Of a DNA stretch of 64,000 bases, positions 12,894 through 25,400 are shown piece by piece (positions within the stretch are counted from its first letter, which is position 1; each line of letters opens with the position of its first letter). The position numbers were made by a program, and so were the translations under genes. The notes beneath the pieces were generated by a model. That model was not told the DNA's origin. It saw only the letters and a list, made by a program, of their open reading frames with translations, and made no database searches. The stretch is from positions 22,852,178 to 22,916,177 of the forward strand of contig OZ022576.1 in NCBI GenBank assembly GCA_963669155.1, in the 5' to 3' direction. This DNA comes from Arbacia lixula. Its lineage: Eukaryota; Echinodermata; Echinoidea; Arbacioida; Arbaciidae.

Positions 12894-13031
12894 CAAAAAC
12901 GTTTTAAATTATTGTAACTTACCATCAAAGGTACCTACAATGGCAACAGACACTGAGCTCTCATTATTGCACATGGTCGTTACCAGCTGCATGCAAGTTA
13001 CAACAATTGAAAACCAATATGCAGCATGGCC
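12894..13031. mobile_element. Imperfect foldback element, family copy 2
   Basis: It starts GGCCATGCAGC and ends GCAGCATGGCC, with TTATTGTAACTTACC facing GTTACAACAATTG inside. It has the same architecture as 11532-11677 and is non-coding. Confidence 0.65.
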
Positions 13032-13367
13032 CTGTTGTCCTAATTGGCAGATGACATCATCAACTTGAAGAAGATAAAAATCACTCAAACATGATTGCAA
13101 CATTCAGAATAACCAGCTTCCCATTGTATCACATAATAACTGTGACCTTAATACTGGATACTGATATGCAGGTTTCTCTTATTAAAAAAATAAATCAGAT
13201 GTTTTTGCTGGCAAAGGGCTACTTTAGCCAGACTAGGTGCTTGTAAGTGGTTACAAATATTGAAGTTTGATAAAGGTGAGGGATGGTAGTGGTGAAGATT
13301 AGGATACATGTAGTCACTGGCCAAGCATTCTGCCATGATCACTGCTTAAATCCATCTTTAATTTCAG

Positions 13368-13516
13368 GATCAATGGAATTAATGGTCACAAAAAGGACGA
13401 AACCATGGAGATCAAACTGGATCATGAGATGCGACAACAGCAGAATGGTTCTGCCGTGAATATGGGCCCTATAACATCTAGTCTCAATATGCAACCTCAG
13501 GCATCACATCATTAAT
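13368..13516 (+). CDS. Possible terminal coding exon of an unidentified gene
   Basis: After a plausible acceptor (TTTAATTTCAG) an open frame of 49 codons begins with one leading base. It reads INGINGHKKDETMEIKLDHE, continues through a Gln/Asn/Ser-rich tail (RQQQNGSAVNMG) and ends SHH before TAA at 13514-13516. Codon use looks coding and the surroundings do not. No family is recognised, and no upstream plus-strand exon of matching phase was found between 6 and 13.3 kb. It could be the last exon of a gene with distant exons, a decayed gene fragment, or part of the CRADD 3' UTR on the other strand. Confidence 0.35.
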
Positions 13517-13724
13517 TCATCATAATTCCTGATTACCCTGATCAACATTTCATGAATAGATTTTCCTCATCAGTCATGACACAAATGTGTCACAAATGAC
13601 AGAATTGTAGTCTTCATGAACAGGTGGTCTTTCTATATAGGTGGTTTATAAAAGAGGTTGGACTGTACCACTTTTACAGATGTTGTTTTCCAGTGACAAA
13701 GAGATGCCCATTGCACTACAAGTA

Positions 13725-15715
13725 TTACAGACTGTAAAGAAACGCATAATCATCCTCATCTAGAGTGTCTATCTGCCTGCAGGCATCCAAGAGAGCAGAC
13801 ACGGTGGCTGCTTTCCCTTTCTTGCACTTCCACTTGTAGAGCATGTCAAAGATCTGGCTCTGCGTGTTGTACCTGTTGTTCTCCTTGCACTGATAGATGA
13901 CGGCTCGTTTCAGGCCCAGGATCTGGCCCAACATCTCCCAGTGCTCCCCGAGCTCCTTCGCCAGCTCCAGGAGGTGCTCATCCTTCAGGACCTTGTTGGG
14001 ATGGAGAGGCTGCCGTCTCCCAGCAGTATCACTGGAGGGTAAGAGCCCGACCAGGTTATTCCCCTCGAGAACTCCTCCGTCTTCCATTTTGATATCTGCA
14101 TTGATGGAGTCTGTGGCACTCTCTGTAGACATGCAATATCAAGGATACAGACACAATCAATGAAAAGCAATTTAATCTCAATATTTGTGTGATTGTCCTT
14201 GAGCAAGAACAAAGCTTTTATGTGCCATTGTGGTGATAACACTGTCACAAAACAATTAATAATACATCAATCAACATCGCTTATCAGGACTTACATCGCA
14301 CTTCTATAGGGCTCATCTCATTGGCAGGGATATCACAGAGACATTTCTAAGAACCTGCTAGAGACATGCAAGAAAAAGTCTGCACCAAAATCAAACAAGC
14401 TTGAATTAACTGTGACTCCCCAGAGACCCGCTAGCCTCCAGGAAATGTTGCAGAAACTCTGTCTCCGCCACATCGCCAACTACCGATAGATACCAGACTA
14501 CCAGAACAATTTTACATCTACTCCATTTTCACATGTTCATTGTATGAATGCAATACTGTCTCTTGAATAATATTGAATTAAAGGGTTACTAAATTAGAAA
14601 AATAAGTTCCCACTAATCTCTGTAAAATTATCCACTAAAAACGAATTTCACATTTGTTTGCCGCAATAAAGTCTCATTTTGACGAAACTTTGAAAAAACG
14701 CACACCTCCAGTGACGTATGAGAAGTCAAAATCCCATAGATTGTACGGAAGTCAACAATAGACCATTTGCGTAATGTATTCACAACTTTCCCCCTAACTG
14801 CGTAGTAACACGTTATTGCATTCACCTGTATCTTGTCATTCAGATTCAATGGATGGAATGCACTTTGAATCTATTAGTTGTTGCTACTCGGACAAACCTC
14901 GGACAAGCTTTGGGGTTCCCATAGGTAACGTATTGTTTGAATTTTGTGAATAAAACATTTTATTTACGCCGTTGGCATTTATGGTATTTTGACTTCTCAT
15001 ACGTCACTGGAGGCATGCGTTTTTTCAAATTTCCGTCAAAATGAAACTTTATTGTGGCAAACGAATGTGAAATTCGTTTTTAGTGGATAATTTTACATTT
15101 TACATAGATTAGTGGGAACTTATTTTTCTAATTTAGTAACCTTTTAAGACATTATAATAAACGAATGTGTAGAAGGGTACTTGTTTCACCAAATATAACA
15201 ATGATCCAGTTCATCTTACCTAAAAAATACGCTGCCCATGTATAACTGTGATGTTTGTTGCATATTGCATTAAATTTTTATAGAAGAGACAATTCTGGCG
15301 AGGCAACATTTTCTATGCTCTTGCCCAAGTAAGGAAGTGACTAACCCCTGTGAGATATAAACATATTTGTAAGATTCACACCTTGAATACCAGAATGTGG
15401 ATCGTTGTCTTCCTGCTGCAACTGGAGCTCTTCCTCAAAGCTCTTTACCATGTGGTACAGATGCTCTGAACCCTCTGTCTGGAGCAAGCTGTTCAGTAAT
15501 GAGACATATGCCCCATCCCCTCTCCTGGGGATGATATCTAGCAGTTGACTGACTTTCTCCCTTCTGGTTTGTTTGGTGCTGATCTTATCCACATCGTCTC
15601 TGGTAAGGGCTTGATCTGCTAGCAAGTTCGGTACAACATCATCGACATCCAAATCGTTCAAGAGATTTGGAGCACTCTTCTCCAGAATTCTTCGATGGAC
15701 CTCTGTCATCGCCAT
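13725..15715 (-). CDS. CRADD: CRADD/RAIDD-like adaptor, CARD plus death domain, 243 aa
   Basis: RAIDD couples PIDD, through its death domain, to caspase-2, through its CARD, in the PIDDosome. Two coding exons on the minus strand, 15715-15382 and 14122-13725, join in phase 1 to give 243 codons plus TAA; human CRADD is 199 aa. Residues about 5-95 form a CARD (HRRILEKSAPNLLNDLDVD, then KISTKQTRREKVSQLLDIIP). Residues about 155-232 form a death domain with GEHWEMLGQILGLKRAVIYQ, then CKENN and NTQSQIFDMLYKWK. In human CRADD the matching stretch is CKANHPHNVQSQV...FIRWRQ. The linker (about 95-155) is longer than in human. An AG (GTTATTCACAG) just before the ATG implies a 5' UTR exon; a matching donor at 16488 is a candidate. 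The single intron holds a TTAA-flanked element. Another echinoderm CARD-death protein cannot be excluded, but the domain order and death-domain match favour CRADD. Confidence 0.85.
14578..15147. mobile_element. TTAA-flanked inverted-repeat element (piggyBac-like MITE)
   Basis: TTAA at 14578-14581 and 15144-15147 flank inverted arms of about 150 bp. The left end begins AGGGTTACTAAATTAGAAAA and the right end is its near reverse complement. The arms continue through AGTTCCCACTAATC and CTCCAGTGACGTATGAGAAG. There is no transposase frame, so it is non-autonomous. A TTAA target is the piggyBac hallmark. It sits in the CRADD intron. Confidence 0.8.
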
Positions 15716-17100
15716 ATTTCAGTACCTGTGAATAACAAGAGAGATATAATATTACTACATATTACCGGTTCTGTGTCAGAGGGGATGAGATTTGTGCAAG
15801 CAAATGAAGGTGTTAAATACAAATTGAAGATTTAATACTCTACACATGTACCTATGATAAGATTAAGCAAAAACAATTACAGATGCTTCGATGCACAATA
15901 TTACCCAGAACACCAAGTGAACAGCTTTCAGAAACAGAATTGAGCAAAGAAACTGTCAACCTCCCCCCCCCCCCAACAAAAAAAAATAGTTTACTTTATA
16001 CTACACATTCACAGTCTTTTCAATGCGCGAAATAGATGTTTTTCTGGGTAAATAATGCCACTTGCATTACAATCTACTCTTTGAATTACTGCGACCAGCC
16101 CGCTCACGCAGTGAGCGCGGGAGCAGTCCCGGGGCTACTCTTTGAACAACATGCACAGTTGTGACTTGATCACATATTTTAAGACAAGGAATATGTCAAC
16201 ATAAATATGATTGGGTCTGGTGAAGGTGCCCAAAATATAGCCCAACCATGCGTCGATCAATCCTGTGGCTTTCTTTTACCAACGTTCTGTTACTTTTGAT
16301 GTTTTTTTTTTTATAAACTGCAAGTTTAAGGCAACTAGAAAAAATTGACAGATACATGTACATTCTGCCCCCCCCCCCCAAAAAAAAAGGTTAGTATTCT
16401 TCATACAAAGTCTCACAGTTACTGTATTTACTAGGCATGTCTGAATCAATCCAACCACAGTAAATAGACTGCAACGGTAAGGACGTACCTTGGTAGGATC
16501 GAGGCTTGTTGTACTGATTGCAGTCAATTCAATTACGTACAGTACAGTGTATACAGCTGATCTGAATTGAACTGTCCCACTGAAAAACACACTGACCAAA
16601 CAGTATGCGGCTGTACTACTAATACTAGTTGTGCACCTCCTCGACTTCTGTTTCCAAACTCAACCCAGTAATTCCGTCATACGGAAATGATTCATTTGAC
16701 AATAGGCCTTCTCCATGAAGTTGAGTTTAGCCTCAGGACAGTCTATAATAAACGCTGTAAAAACGCCGGCGAGTTCTTTCAAAGTGTCAGTCAGTATACA
16801 GCTCAGCTGCACTACTTAGTACGAGATTCGCATGGTGCCTACAGCACAGTACGACTCTACACATATCCGCATTGTGAAAACGTCATGGGGGAGTCCCCCG
16901 TTTGGCGTGTACGCGCGTAAAAAGTATTCCGCCGATAGACTCTTCTGAGCATGAGAGATGGGAGGATGAACAAGGGGCCGGTTTGTGTGTATGTGTGCGT
17001 GTGTGGGGAGGGGGGGGGGGGGGCGGTCATGCTTTCTCGAAGACACTGGTATCGACGCCAAAGAAGGTTTTTAGAGTCATATATTTAGAGGTCTATGCGC
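15716..17100. other. CRADD upstream region, possible 5' UTR exon
   Basis: No coding exon is seen. On the minus strand a good donor (CCTACCAAG|GTACGT, GT at 16488-16487) follows a GC-balanced block up to about 16680 and could end the first, non-coding exon of CRADD. A small palindromic GC-rich patch lies at 16095-16135. G and C homopolymers occur at 15963-15974, 16371-16379 and 17010-17022. Confidence 0.3.
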
Positions 17101-17129
17101 ACATGCAAGAGAGGTGATGAAGTGAACGT

Positions 17130-17290
17130 GCCGCGATGCCAGTGGCGTAGACAGGTTCGTACACCTGGGGGGGATGACAGGGCTGCCAACGCTCGAGACT
17201 GGGGCGCGAAAGCGCCCGAGCGAGGGAGCGAAGCGACCGAGCCGGGGGGAGGGTGTGGGAGGGGGGTGTCCCCCTTCCCACGGTAGGGAG
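17130..17290. repeat. GC-rich interspersed-element end
   Basis: The block starts CCAGTGGCGTAGACAGG and contains GGGGCGCGAAAGCGCCCGAG and GAGCGAAGCGACCGAGC before a purine run. CAGTGGCGTA-type starts and GCGAAGCGA motifs are familiar from dispersed elements in invertebrate genomes. No second terminus or coding frame was found, so the class is unknown. Confidence 0.4.
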
Positions 17291-17363
17291 CTTTTGCAAT
17301 TTTGAACTTGAAATCGTGCAATCTGATGCATACTTAATGAGGCAAAATAACACTCACAAGCGT

Positions 17364-19490
<2,127 letters not shown>

Positions 19491-20606
19491 GATGTGGATG
19501 CCTCAATCCGGCCCCCTTGTTTTCTTTTGAATATATTCATACCAAGATGAACAGGTGAAATACTGAAATTTCACTCACAGGTCACAGAAATTGCACTTTG
19601 AATATCGCTCAGTGAAACATCGTTCATTCACATCACTGAACCTTGAAACTGGCTCCCATCCATAATGTGTGATATCTCCGTCAATCCGACGAGTATGATG
19701 CGGGTGCCTCAAACCGGCCCCCTTGTTTTCTTTTGAATATTTTCATTCCAAGATAACCAAATAAAATTCTAAAATTTCACACAAAAATCAGTAAAATAAA
19801 GCTCTTTCAAAAACTATTTTTGGTTTGAAGATTAATGGTAAAATTTTGGAGAAATTGCGCTTCGAATATCGCTCGATAAATCGTCGCACATTCACATCAC
19901 TGAACCTTGAAACCGGCCCCTACCGATAATGTGCGATATCTCCGTCAATCCGACGAGTACAGTGCCGACATTTCACCAGTATTGCGTCTCGATCATGCTC
20001 GTTCCAGTGCAGTGAAAAAATGACGGGAAAGTTTCGGCGATCGACAAGAAAATCACGGAAGTACGAACGCAAGTTGAAAAACGGAGATGTTTCGAACAAA
20101 AATGTGCAATTGCCAAATAAGTGCACATTTTGTCCAATTTTGCTTCCGAAAATCTTGCATTTGGTTTACTAATGCGTAAATACATAATAAATCGCGCATC
20201 CAACCTTCGATAACGCGCACTGCGCAGAAATACGCGGGGGCCGGTTTCAAGGGTAGGGGCCGGTTTGTGGACCACTTATGATACAGTGCCGACATTTCAC
20301 CAGTATTGCGTCTCAACCATATTTTTGCGAGTAGTTGAATGAAAAAATGACGGAACACTATGTGCGATCGACGAGAAAATCCTGGAAGAATGAACGCAAG
20401 TTGAAAATCAGATAGGCCTACTGTATGTTTTGAACCAAAATGTGCAATTTTCAAATATGTCTACATTTGGCCCTATTTTTCCTCCAAAAATCTTGAATTT
20501 TGTTTAGTAATGCATAAATACACAACAAATCGTGCATCCAACCTTCTAAAATGTGCATTCAGCCGAAATATGAAGGGGCCGGTTTCAAGGGTAGGGGCCG
20601 ATTTGT
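19491..20606. repeat. Two adjacent tandem repeat blocks
   Basis: Block 1 has two units, 19491-19696 and 19697-19958, sharing GCCTCAA(T/A)CCGGCCCCCTTG and ATCTCCGTCAATCCGACGAG. The second carries an internal insertion of about 60 bp. Block 2 has two units with a 324-bp period, 19959-20282 and 20283-20606, both starting ACAGTGCCGACATTTCACCA and ending in GGGGCCGGTTTCAAGGGTAG-type sequence. The phrase 'CCGGCCCC' and its complement recur in all units, so both blocks may come from one satellite-like family. Short minus-strand frames across it are not credible genes. Confidence 0.85.
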
Positions 20607-21059
20607 GGACCACTCACTATACTAATAATACCAACAAGTTACAGCCTATGGGTATTGGTATAGGAAATCACCAATTCGAGCTCTATGTCAGATGAACTTA
20701 AAACGATCAGTGTTTCTGTACTGCAAATTAAAGTGATGCCCAGTTCAGAACTCCAAATGCAATTATGGCATGATTGAAGAGTAAACACTTGTAGAAATAT
20801 ATTTACATATTTAGAATGTTGATATTTCCTTAAATTATCAGAAATATAGAAACAATAGTCTTTTCCTGATCGAATATATATGTTCTTTTTTGTGGTGAAT
20901 GTGGGCGAACAGAAAAGAAAAAAGATTATTAATTGTTTGCTGCATGTAGGACATAACATGATTTTTATTCATATTGTTTTGGTTGACCTAATCTCTTGTG
21001 CCAAGGGTGATTCTGTAGACCGAACAGTTGATGGTGCAAGCTATTTCACAATATTCTCT

Positions 21060-21233
21060 GGTTTTGAGGCAATTTATAAACCCAGTAGAAAGGCAAGTCC
21101 TAGAGTGTTTTGCCAAGCTATGATACTTCACAATACAAAAAACTTTTTTGTCAAATCCACCATTGGCTGGAACCATCTTCGAGACTCCACACCAACCTCC
21201 CAAACAGTGGCAAACTTGAAGGGGGCTTTTTAA
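21060..21233 (+). mobile_element. Possible LINE reverse-transcriptase 3' remnant
   Basis: A plus-strand frame ends NFFVKSTIGWNHLRD, about ten residues, then LKGAF and stop. This resembles the '(S)FF.R(T)I..WN.L' C-terminal pattern of CR1/jockey-like reverse transcriptases. Upstream similarity is not recognisable. The stop codon lies inside the TTAA where the next element begins. Confidence 0.4.
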
Positions 21234-21524
21234 AGGGAATATGGGAAGACAAAAGGCCTTCAAAGGGGTGATCATGAGAAGTCTTCTACCAATGGTCTTA
21301 AATTCATGTATTGTCTATTTTAGAAACTTGCTGAAAGTTATTTGCCCTCAAATGATCCATATTTGGTGTAATTAGCGATTAAATCACAGATCCGTGAAAT
21401 ATTTGGGCTGAACATTTTGAACATTAATCATTCATTACACTATTTAAGACCATTGGTAAGCAGATTGCTCATGATCACCCTCTTGAATGCTTTTTGTCTT
21501 CCCAGTAAAGTATATTCCCTTTAA
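21230..21524. mobile_element. TTAA-flanked inverted-repeat element A
   Basis: TTAA occurs at 21230-21233 and 21521-21524. The ends read AGGGAATATGGGAAGACAAA and GTCTTCCCAGTAAAGTATAT followed by TCCCT, and inner arms pair imperfectly. Non-coding. It is a relative of element C (28586-29740): both share CTTGCTGAAAGTTATTTGC and AAGACCATTGG. It provides the unoccupied version of the TTAA into which element D inserted in C. Confidence 0.8.
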
Positions 21525-22166
21525 AGGGCCCCTGTCATCAAAATGTATGTTGACTTCTATTGATGCAACTTAATATGTATATAATAAAATCACTAACTGT
21601 TCAATGGATATATGTTTCCTATATTTTAAATTAATTTTCCTATATTTTTTTCTCAGCACTGATAAGCCCCGCCTCCAAAATATCTTCCAACTCAAGATTC
21701 CCCCTGTGACATCATCAGAGGTAGAAATTAGCAGGATAATAGACATAATTTATGCACAAACCAAACATTGCAATGACTACCTGCAAGTGCTTATAATAGC
21801 ATCACAAAGCTAGCACATTTCTGACATAAGGAAACGAGTATTCCCACATGAAAGGTTGTTAGATGGTATTGTGTGAAGACATGTGATGCACTTCTGGGCA
21901 GGTGGAGGTAGTCATTGCAATGTTTAGTTTGTGCATAAATTCTGCTTATTATCCTGCTCATTTCTACCTTTGATGATGTCACAGGGGGAATCTTGAGTTG
22001 GAGGATATTTTGGAGGCGGGGCTTATCAGTGCTGAGAAAAAATAAAGAAAAATTATTTTAAAATATAGGACACATATTTTCATCGAATAGTTAATGATTT
22101 TGTTATGTACATATTACGTTGTATCAACATAAGTCGACATACATTTTGATGACAGGGGACCTTTAA
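21521..22166. mobile_element. TTAA-flanked foldback element B, abutting A
   Basis: TTAA at 21521-21524 is shared with element A; the other end is TTAA at 22163-22166. The left end AGGGCCCCTGTCATCAAAAT is matched by ATTTTGATGACAGGGGACCT on the right. Long inner arms pair over GATAAGCCCCGCCTCCAAAA and TTTTGGAGGCGGGGCTTATC. Non-coding. It ends about 160 bp upstream of the CFAP20DC leader exon. Confidence 0.85.
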
Positions 22167-22325
22167 GGTGAGCTCCTTTAGTTCTGCTAGCCTTTATCCA
22201 GCCCTCTCTGTACTGCAATGGTACTGTAGTGCACTGCACACATCCAGATCCAGAAAATGTTTTTCTTTTCAATATTATTTTGTTTAATTTGTATGTGTTT
22301 TTGTTTACACTTTTTTTACTTTCAG

Positions 22326-22443
22326 GAACATGTTGGGTGCAGTCCGGGCCAGTCCCAGAGCCTGACACAACTTTATCTTCTGCAGTTTGAACAGCTAATG
22401 ATATTATTTCGTCACAGAAGTGTACATCAGTTGGGAATAGAAC
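22326..22443 (+). promoter_or_regulatory. CFAP20DC 5' UTR part of the start-codon exon
   Basis: A strong acceptor (TTTTTTTACTTTCAG, AG at 22324-22325) precedes this leader, which runs into the start codon at 22444. It contains a short upstream ORF starting ATGTTGGGTGCAG and stopping after eleven codons. Any earlier non-coding exon was not identified. Confidence 0.5.
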
Positions 22444-25400
22444 ATGTTCAAGAATGAATTCCAGGTGAGAAATTGAACAATTAAGGTTAGATGTTAACAG
22501 GCTTCTGCTCTCTGGAGGAACTTGCTAGTCCCTCGAAATGCAGTTTGTATCTAGAATTATAGGACAACTACAGGGTATGTTACTTCTTCAGATAATGTTG
22601 TTTTCATGCAATGGGCATTCTTTATCCAATTACATGAAACTTCATCTTAAATCCATCCAATATTTTGTGTGCAGTCAACAGCATGGACAGTCACTGTATG
22701 ACATATTTACCAAAATATCATGAAAAAAGAATGGAATATAAATGGCCACCACATCATCCCAATAGAGTACAGTACAAAATGCACCATTAATTAAATGCTG
22801 TATGATATGCACTGCTGTTATGTCAAGAATAATGATGAAAATATCCTTATTTTCCTGTGCCATACATTTATCCCATCAAACACTAACTTTGCTTATGATT
22901 TGTTTACACATGGTGGCTACATATCATTATTTTTTTTAAAACAAAAATGTAGTCTTGTTCGCATGTGTGTATAAAACTCAAGAGTACATGTAGCAGTGCA
23001 TTTATATGCTTGCTGGTGGTAATGATGGGTGACACCCCACCCCCATTCTCTCTCATCCAGGGAGGCCCATATGTGGAGGTCTTCAGCTCTCAGGGCAAGG
23101 AGCCTTTGGCAAAGTGGAAGCTGTCTGGACAAACCTCTATTCAAAAGGTTTGTACGAGAACTTGTCCACTTGCACTAACAAGGCCCCACTATCATACAGA
23201 GTATAACTTCGAATTGTATCTTGCAAAAAATCAAAATAATCTGCCCTCTTATTTTTATATTGATTTTTGTAATGAAAAACTAGATTAGCTTAGTTTAACA
23301 CTTCAGTGATATATGGAGTGGTACAGTAGAAGTGTGATAAAAGAAAATTCATTCTGAATTATAATCGTAAATATGTAATATTTATACAATGAGGATGGTG
23401 ATATAATATTGATGTGTATTTGTTATGCATAATTTTTAAAGTCTGACATGATTTTTATTGCATGGACCATGCAAGTCTTCATATAAAGTCAACATGCATC
23501 AATTGTGACATGATTGCTGAAACAGAACAACATCACTGTATCCCATATATTAGCTGAATGTGTCCTTGAACTGTATGAGCCTTTATGATGATGGTTACAA
23601 AAGCAATTTGTAAAATATCTCCCAGTCTTGATGAATTAACAGTTTCTGGACACAAGCTGCCGTCAGGATTGCTGGCATATTGAATTACAACAAGGAAAAA
23701 TTAAAAAATGCAGTTATGCATTGGACATATTTTTCTTATTCTATATCCACATTTTTTTATTTTTTTTTGATCCAGAGTTTTGACAAGGAATGCAAAAGCT
23801 ACATTCATACCTTGGAAGGAGCATCAACAACCACGAAGATCCAGCTGCCAAAAGACAGCAAGCAGGCTTGTAAGTGACATGATTTATAAGTGGATGGAGG
23901 CATTTGATATTATCACAATGCGATCAATTCATAATCAGTGCAGGGTTTATCATTGTGATGTATATTTGAATTTGCCAATAACATTATTCATGAAGTGTGG
24001 CATACATGTATAACATTTTGCTCATTGTTAAATATGGTCTACTTATTCATTTTTAATTGTGTTCTGATTGTTAAAGTTCTGATCATTATCTTGCTTGTAT
24101 GCTGCTCCAACTTTGTTCATCGATTTGCCTGTCGAAATCCTTTCATTTATTTTACACCAGTGGGTTTTTTCATTCATTAGTACTTGCTGTGTTATTTGAA
24201 AATACATGTAGATTCCCACTCAATCACGGACAAACAATTTTTTCTCAGTATAAATAAAAGTAGTTCAATTTGTTGTTATGCTATTTTGGACTTTTTTTGT
24301 TTTTTCCTAGACATTCATTGTCATGTATGTACCCATATTATTTTGCAGTGGTGCTGATCCAGCGTTACCTTGTAATACAGTACTTTGTGCCTCTTGGACA
24401 AGATTTCTCAATGGAACTAGGGTAAGTTGTTACATATTTATGCTGGGTCTTGTTGAAATTTGAAGTTGAAATGTGTAGACGAATGCAATTGAATTATATA
24501 CACCAATTAATGTCTTCAGGAATCTTCGGGTCACTAAAAAGCTTGACAACTTTTTGAAGCCTGCACAATTGGGTGGTTGAAAGTGTTACAAAGAAGAGTT
24601 GTGAGGTGTACACAATATTGAAAAAAATGCATTTATTTTGTTTATTGAAACCTCACCTCATTATTTTATGCCCCTCCTGTGTTTCTACACTGTTTCTCAG
24701 ATTTTCTTTGTGCTCTTGCACTCCTTTGTTTTTGTGGTTTCCTGTTCTCTGACTTTTTGACATTAAGACAATGGCCTCCATTCTCAGAGTCTTGTATTTA
24801 TATATGTTCTTACTAATCTTACTACACTCTAGCTTAGCTTGTTCCTCCATGCTCCTTGCTCTTCTTTGTGTTTTCCCTGATACCTTCACAACATGATGAT
24901 TTTTTTCTTTGTTAGAGTCCTGTATTTATATACATGTATTCTGACAAGTCTAACTAATCTGCTTCTTAGCTTATTCCTTCATGCTTTTGCTCTTCTTTGT
25001 GTGTGTTGTTCCCTGCTCTCTGATGGCATGATGATTTCTCCCTTCCCAGAGTCACTGACATGGGGAGCAATAAGAGGAGGCTGTTCTTCTCCACCGCTCA
25101 GAAGGACACATCAGCCACTCCCCTCCATGCCAAGGTTCCGCTCACCATCATCAAGAGAGCTGTGGTGAGTTTAACTTGGTGCTCAAAAGCAATTTTCTTA
25201 TCAAGAATTGTTTTCAAAAAGTGTTTTCTCCATGATTTATTGATAAACGGATGTGCATTACCTCCAGGAAAAATGCAGTATGATTATATATTTATTATGA
25301 TTAGTAAATTGGACACATGTTAAAATCTTTGCACATCCATTCTCACTCATGGCTTCCAGATGACTAGACATTAATAATAATAATGATGAGAAAATAGCAA

